A stretch of 64,000 nt of DNA from contig JAOTON010001696.1 in NCBI GenBank assembly GCA_034440635.1, positions 124,001 through 188,000 of the forward strand, given 5' to 3'. Position numbers and translations under genes: made by a program. Within the stretch, counting starts at the first letter, position 1; each line of letters begins with the position of its first letter. The notes under the pieces are model-generated. The model saw only the letters and a program-made list of their open reading frames with translations. It was not told where the DNA came from and ran no database searches. This document shows positions 58,891-64,000 of this stretch, piece by piece. Source of the DNA: Lepas anatifera. Taxonomy: Eukaryota; Arthropoda; Thecostraca; Lepadidae.

Positions 58891-59774
58891 TAAGCATCGC
58901 GTGTAATTACGAAATTCAGATGAGCTGGCTGCTCGCGGCACGCAACGTTGCAAATACCATAGCATTTGATATATTTAGGAGGTGACATGCGTTGCCAGAT
59001 GGAAAACGATTCCTTCCTAATTACGTCACGAATGTCACCTTTGGGCGATTTGTCCGGGTTAATTCTGTCTCCAACGCTTGTACCTATCTACCAACTTTTC
59101 TAGACCTCTGCATATTTGAGACAATTAGTGAGCGCGTGCATTGGTGACAGAATTGTGAACTTCAGTCGATAATTTTTGTCCTTATAAGCTTTCAAATTCA
59201 TGCCTATATTTTGAGACTGTCGCAATAGCGCGGTCGTACCAGTTCGCTTGCGCTACAGTCCGAGTAGTAACGTAATAACGTTATGTAATCGGGCTTATAT
59301 GTCAAGGTCATTCCATGTCAAAGTGAAGGTCAAAGGTCAAAGTTATTGACCCCACTTTTCGGGCCAGAGGACATTATTCAGTAAGACGTATGGTAAGCTA
59401 TAACTTCATAGTTAAGACTTCTCAATGTCAAGGTCAAGCTAACCGGTCAAGGTCAAATATCTTTATCGAGGTCAAACTGTCATTTCTCACCCAAAGGCTG
59501 CTATAGTACCAGAAATATAGCAAATCATTGGGAATATGTCGCAGTCTTGCCTCAAAGGTCAGTGACCTTGAATGAACTTAGACTCAAGCTTTCAGAGAGC
59601 ATGGTGTAGGACATCCCATATATGACCTTAAGCCGCTTTCAGTTCATTCCCGGCTTTTCCGCATAATCACGGCATTTCCCATTAGGTCTCCAGCATGGCC
59701 CCCCAAATTGAAATCTACGACCTTCTTTGGACTTGAAGATATTGACCTAAGTCAATGAGACTTCGCTAAAATGT
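58891..59774. other. unassigned sequence with AAGGTCA-rich stretch
   Basis: No gene. From 59300 to 59480 AAGGTCA words recur, including AGGTCAAAGGTCA (59327-59339) and several TCAAGGTCA. Confidence 0.5.
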
Positions 59775-60094
59775 AGATCATCATTAGGGGGGATTTTTGA
59801 TAACTTTTTCTCTTTAATGTTTCGGGACCAGTCGGTTTCTGATGTTCTCGGACCCCGCTGATTTCGAACTTGACTTTGAAATTTTGAATTTCGATTTTTT
59901 CAGCCCCCCCTCTGCGCCTTTAAGTTTTCAAAAAACAAAGAAAATGCAGGTTTTTGCAGCCCCAAACAGCAATCACTGAGAATAAGAAAAGAAAATGAAA
60001 TCGATCAGTTAGAACAGTTTCTTAGCTACAGTTCTGCGCAAACTGCATGTTAATGGGGTTTCCTATGTCTAATTTATTGCTCAAATATTGCGAT

Positions 60095-60480
60095 TTTATG
60101 CCTAACGGTGGCATACTGTGCCGCACGGCATCTCACGGCCCGTGGCTCTCTGGGCAGTCCAGGAAGGGTGCTGACTCGAAAACTTGAAATGTGGTACTTC
60201 TACATTATTCTTCGCATGGATCCAATCAGGAATGCCAGTTTGCATGATTTTCCAGCACAAGGGATGACAGGGGCGGAAGAAAGAAATAATTTTTCGGGAG
60301 AAAATTAGCGAGAATAGTGAAAATACTATATTTAGAAAGAAAATTAGGCAAATAGGCAAAGCTTGGTGACCGGCAGGTTTCGGTAGGTGGTGCCACTCTT
60401 GATTCAGAGATACCACGATAATAGAAAACGAGGCATTATGTCAAGAACTGCAATAAAACGCATAAAAACAAAACATTGCC
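60095..60480. other. insert unique to the left arm
   Basis: Absent from the right arm, where the flanking words AATATTGCGATT and GAGCTACAG-side sequence lie much closer together. No terminal repeats or coding domain recognised. Confidence 0.45.
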
Positions 60481-60587
60481 AGAGTACCTTTATTGCTCGA
60501 CGAAAAAAGACGACAGTGTTCACTGGCATGAGCTACAGAGACAAGAAGTGAACCTAAAGCAGAATCGACTCCGAACACCACTGGCGT

Positions 60588-61080
60588 CTATTTTCCCTGA
60601 CGGCAGCGAAACGTCATCTTGTTAAGCGCCTTGCCATCTTGGCGGTCAGCGCCGCTCATGCTGGCAACAGACTCGCTTGTCAGTTTTACGGCCCCCTCTG
60701 TTGACTGAGTGCGGCACGGAATGCCCGTCCGTAGAGGTGACGCGACTAAAGCCCTGCGTTGGCTCTGTGTAAAGCCGTTAAGGAAGGTTGGCTCCACATC
60801 GGGTGCATGGCAGACCCCTTTTTCGTTGCTGTGCAGCTCTATGTATCTGGCTGCACACCGATTGAGCTGCCCCGGCAGCACCTGGTAGCGCCGGACACAG
60901 GCACCATGCGCTCGGCCCTTCAACGTTGGGCCCGTGCGCCGACCAGAAAGGCTGTCCGCCGGCTGCTGAGAGGTGCTGGGAGAGCACTGACCGCTCTCAG
61001 GAGCACTCCACTCGCCCTTGATTCTGACTGTCATTGGCCCTGTAATAGACGCAGCAGGCGACTCTGCGCCGTGTACCACC
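60588..61080 (-). pseudogene. C-terminal fragment of a transposon protein, left arm
   Basis: A continuous minus-strand frame carrying, in order, LKGRAHGACVRRYQVLPGQL, NEKGVCHAPDVEP, FTQSQRRALVASPLRTGIPC and RTQSTEGAVKLTSESVASM, ending near KMTFRCRQGK. The P-C-x-T-Q-S-x-E-x-A-V-K-L segment resembles a conserved C-terminal signature (PCHTQ..ER.VKLV.EAS) that I recall from uncharacterised transposon-like proteins of invertebrates. This arm keeps the G run near 60817 that the right arm has shortened, so its frame is intact here, but its upstream part is deleted. Confidence 0.55.
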
Positions 61081-61277
61081 GCACCTAGTACAGTTTGCTG
61101 TGTGCCTTATGGGCGACAGCACTGGCATCCCCCCTCACCACGCTCTTCGCACAAAGGTATACTGGCTTCAGGTCCCAGCTGAATAGGGCCAGAAATATCT
61201 GGGGTAGTGCACCAACCGCTAACTTCCCCAGTGTCAAGTGCGAGGGCTGGATCCAGCTCCCAGCAGAGGTGGAAAAC

Positions 61278-62221
61278 GGGCTCAGCTGGGACCTGAAGCT
61301 AGTGTACCTTTGTGCGAAGAGCGAGGTGATGGGGGACACCAGTGCTGTCGCCCAAAAGGCACACAGCAAACTGCACCAGGCGCGGTGGTACGCGGCGCAG
61401 AGTCGCCTGCTGCATCTGTACATGTCCAGGGCTGAGCCATCGCCTGAGCTGCAGGTACTGGCGCAGTACCTGCTCTGTGTCTACGTGCCAATGACAGTCC
61501 GAATCAGTCCCAAGTGGGACGCTGTCTACGCCGCCCGCCACCTGGCAGAGGAGCTGCGGCTGCAGAGGAAGTACATGACCGGTGACGCAGTGACAGTTGT
61601 GCAAGATAGCGTGGCGAGGAACGCTCTCATGGCGCATCCGGAAAGTATAATTCTGGCGATGCTGGGTGACGACGACCGGCAAATCAGAGCTGCAGCTGTC
61701 AGTAAGATCGTTGCGTTCCGGCAGCACGAGGTCAACACCAGCGCAGATAAAGCCGGTCTGTTTCTGGTGCGTACACCCAACGCCTCCTGCAGTGAGCAGC
61801 GTGTCGCTTCTGAGAGCGGGCAGTGCTCTCCCAGCACCTCCCAGCAGCCGGCGGACATCCTCTCTGGTCGGCGGACAGGCCCAACGTTGAAGGGCCGAGC
61901 GTACGGTGCCTGTGTCCGGCGCTACCAGGTGCTGCCGGGGCAGCTCAACCGGTGTGCAGCCAACTACATGGAGCTGCACAGCAACGAAAAAGGGTCTGCC
62001 ATGCACCCGATGTGGAGCCACTCTTCCTGAACGGCTTTACACAGAGCCAACTCAGGGCTTTAGTCGCGTCACCTCTACGGACGGGCATTCCGTGCCGCAC
62101 TCAGTCAACAGAGGGGGCCGTAAAACTGACAAACGAGTCAGTTGCCAGCGTGTGCGGCGCTGACCGCCAAGATGGCAAGGCGCTCAACAAGATGACGTTT
62201 CGCCGCCGTCAGAGAAAATAG
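61278..62221 (+). pseudogene. transposon-protein fragment, right arm, one frameshift
   Basis: Plus-strand relic beginning just after the palindrome loop with no upstream ATG (a stop lies at 61086-61088, and the 61095 frame crosses the loop). It reads WDLKLVYLCAKSE, then WYAAQSRLLHLY, MTVRISPKWDAVYAARHLAE, SVARNALMAHPESIILAMLG and IRAAAVSKIVAFR; the RNA..AHPE..LLAML...IR segment resembles the same invertebrate transposon-like family as the left arm. Near 61993 one G is missing relative to the left arm, shifting the frame; the C-terminal RTQSTEGAVKL segment continues in the next frame to a stop at 62219-62221. The function of the family is not known to me; nuclease or transposase activity is not claimed. 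Confidence 0.5.
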
Positions 62222-62620
62222 ACGCCAGTGGTGCACGTAGTCGATTCTGTTTTGGGTTCAGCCCTTGTCCCTGTAGCTCATGACAGTGGAACGCTGTCGT
62301 CCACCGGAAGGAATACAATCGCAATATTTGAGGCGCAATAAATTGTGCATAAGAAAGCCCATAAACATGCAGTCTGCACAGAGAACTGTTCTAACTGATC
62401 GATTTCATTTTCTTTTGGTTTTCTCAGTGATTACTGCTTGGGGCTGCATAACCCTGAATTTTCTGTTTTACGAACATTTGAAGGCGCAGGGGCGGACTGA
62501 AAAAATCGAAATTCAAAATTGCAACGCCAAATTCGAAATCGGTGGGTCCGAGAACATCAGAAACCGACTGGTCCCGAAACATTGAAGAAACAGGTGCCAA
62601 AAGGGCCCCTAATCATCTTT

Positions 62621-62795
62621 GCCTCCGCACACTCCTCAAACGTACATTTTTCTAACCCTCTCAGTATTTTAGGTATCAGGGGAGGCATTTAAGGATCCCT
62701 ATCACCTGTGGGTAGACGCCAGACCCCTCTCCGCTGTGCGTGCTTACGCTTGAAATTGAATTTTCCACGTATAACGTTTGCCTGTTTCCTCAGAT
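62621..62795. other. short unassigned gap
   Basis: No feature recognised. Confidence 0.5.
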
Positions 62796-63650
62796 TTAAC
62801 ACGTGCATTGACGGGGGTCTGAGCCATCTTCTCTTTAACGAGGGGGGTAGGTACCCGCCCCCTCCCCGCCTAAGATCTCAAGAACCATGCTAAGTAGCGA
62901 AAGACGGTAAAAGGCGTTGGGTAGCCCATCCACTTCTCCATCGAAAATATTTAGACAATTTTTTTGTAAGGTCACATTTAAGGTCACTAGAAGTCAAAAC
63001 ATTCCGTCATAGGGATAACATGGAAATTAAGGTTTCCGGTCATTACATCTGAACAAGTAAAGATAGAGCAAAACGATTTGAACTACATGAATCCTCGCAG
63101 CAAGCCGAAACGAATGGAATATAATATGACCTTGCTAGGTCAGATCAAGGATTTAGCATGACCTGTGGTCAGGACATGGTCAAATTGTATAAAATGCATA
63201 TCATTAGAACCGCAAACACAAAGCAAATATTATCAGTTAAAATAAACGCTCTATCACCATCCGTTACTAGATTATTCAGATAAAACCATTGCCTCCATGC
63301 ATTTCCAATGGAGAGGTCATGGCTCGTACCTGACCTTGGTCATTTATATAAAAAATACCGGAAAAGATTTTAGAGAGCTCTTTGGGCCCATTATGTGATA
63401 TGAATTTGAATAGGATAGGTTCACCCTATTCCGACTTATGCTATCTTACTATTTTTAGGTCAGGTCACTTGACCTGTACTGGTGCCCTGACCTGAGACGA
63501 CCTAACCTTAAAATTTTGCTAAAAATTGTAAAAATGATGAGAAAATGGATATACAAACTACGGCGGCGCGTAGCGCCGCCGTTTTTATGCTCTCTCCGAA
63601 AAACCTGAAGGAGCGGGTACCCGGCCCCCGCCCCGTCAATGTGCGTGTTT
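62796..63650 (-). mobile_element. family A TTAA element, full length
   Basis: TTAACACGTGCATTGACGGG to CGTCAATGTGCGTGTTTA, 855 bases. The last TTAA is mutated to TTTA and joins a family B element. This copy keeps the internal GGTCACATTTAAGGTCAC that serves as target in the 2090-8250 stack. The GGCGGCGCGTAGCGCCGCC hairpin is perfect here (about 63563-63581). Confidence 0.9.
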
Positions 63651-64000
63651 ACCCTTGCCCCACCGGGGGCCATCGATGGCCCCCTAAGGTTTTTTTCGAA
63701 AAAAAAAAATGACGAAGCGCAGCACCGCGGTTGAGGGCACTACCTCCCACTCTATCATTTTCCCACCATTCCTGAGATTTTTACCCCCGGGTTACCCAAG
63801 GTCAGGTCACCAGGCGAGGTCAACCAAAGTCACCTCACTTCAACTTTTGAGCTCTATAAGAGCTTTATTTCATTTCTAAGTTGATCAATTTGAAAATTCC
63901 TACACTTCATGACTCCTCCAGGGTCTACGAGATGTGTATCCGGGATTTTTTATTTCCTGACCTGAGGTCAGATCACGAGGTGACCTCTCCCATTGAAAAA
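63647..64000 (+). mobile_element. family B element, continues past the window
   Basis: Follows the family A end directly: ACCCTTGCCCCACCGGGGGCC, a GGGGGCCATCGATGGCCCCC palindrome (63666-63685), then the family B interior to the window edge. Confidence 0.88.

Larger units (their letters stand above)
59775..62620. mobile_element. 2.85 kb inverted duplication of a transposon fragment
   Basis: Left arm about 59775-61184 and right arm about 61277-62620 are complementary, meeting around a loop of about 93 bases. Outer matches: TGTTTCGGGACCAGTCGGTTT near 59819 against AACCGACTGGTCCCGAAACA near 62563. Inner match: CTTCAGGTCCCAGCTGA near 61166 against TCAGCTGGGACCTGAAG near 61280. The left arm lacks about 365 bases present in the right (about 61500-61800) and has gained about 385 bases (about 60095-60480). 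Confidence 0.85.

Noticed and set aside
61095..61277. N-terminal part of the 311-codon plus-strand frame
   Set aside because: This part is the end of the left arm and the palindrome loop read through; a stop lies just upstream, and both strands give similar peptides because of the palindrome.

Overview
The window looks like a repeat-dominated stretch of a eukaryotic nuclear genome, most likely an invertebrate animal (inference; species unknown). I see spliceosomal intron signals in one coding relic, non-LTR and LTR retroelements, TIR transposons, (AT)n microsatellites and no operons or ribosome-binding sites. I found no intact host gene, rRNA, credible tRNA or CRISPR array. Almost every recognisable feature is a mobile element or its remains, so most open reading frames are chance.

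Three kinds of material fill the window. (1) A superfamily of about 0.85-1.25 kb non-autonomous elements that begin and end with TTAA, have GC-rich palindromic ends and, in five of six families, carry many TGACCT/AGGTCA words. I call the families A-E and G here. They occupy much of 2.1-8.25, 15.5-20.1, 21.9-32.8, 52.7-56.7, 58.6-58.9 and 62.8-64 kb. They are nested in each other at TTAA sites, and neighbours often share one TTAA. (2) A 16.48 kb LTR-retrotransposon-like insertion at 34325-50806, flanked by the 4 bp duplication GTGA. It has an LTR of about 5.88 kb containing a 152 bp tandem array, a primer binding site TGGCGCCCAACGTGGGGC, a 1.9 kb internal region without recognisable gag or pol, and an inverted middle segment. 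(3) Two relics of transposon-encoded genes: a frameshifted, once-spliced transposase-like pseudogene at 9778-13121 between long inverted arms, and a 2.85 kb near-palindrome at 59775-62620 whose two arms carry the same transposon-protein C-terminus in opposite orientations. A LINE reverse-transcriptase C-terminus lies at 56711-57540 on the minus strand.

Layout: 1-2089 unassigned with an AT microsatellite; 2090-8250 a nested stack of four elements; 8600-14150 the transposase-like element; 14.58-15.12 kb pyrimidine-rich repeats; 15.5-32.8 kb TTAA elements with short unassigned gaps; 32.8-34.3 kb unassigned; 34.3-50.8 kb the giant LTR element; 50.8-52.7 kb unassigned plus a 459 bp TTAA MITE; 52.7-56.7 kb TTAA elements; 56.7-57.5 kb LINE; 57.5-59.8 kb mostly unassigned; 59.8-62.6 kb the large inverted duplication; 62.8-64 kb TTAA elements running off the end.

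The strongest candidates for something undescribed are the AGGTCA-rich TTAA superfamily, which spreads nuclear-receptor-like half-sites, and the giant-LTR element with an inverted interior inside one target-site duplication. All boundaries were read by eye; repeat-end coordinates are good to a few bases where a TTAA is cited and to tens of bases where marked approximate.
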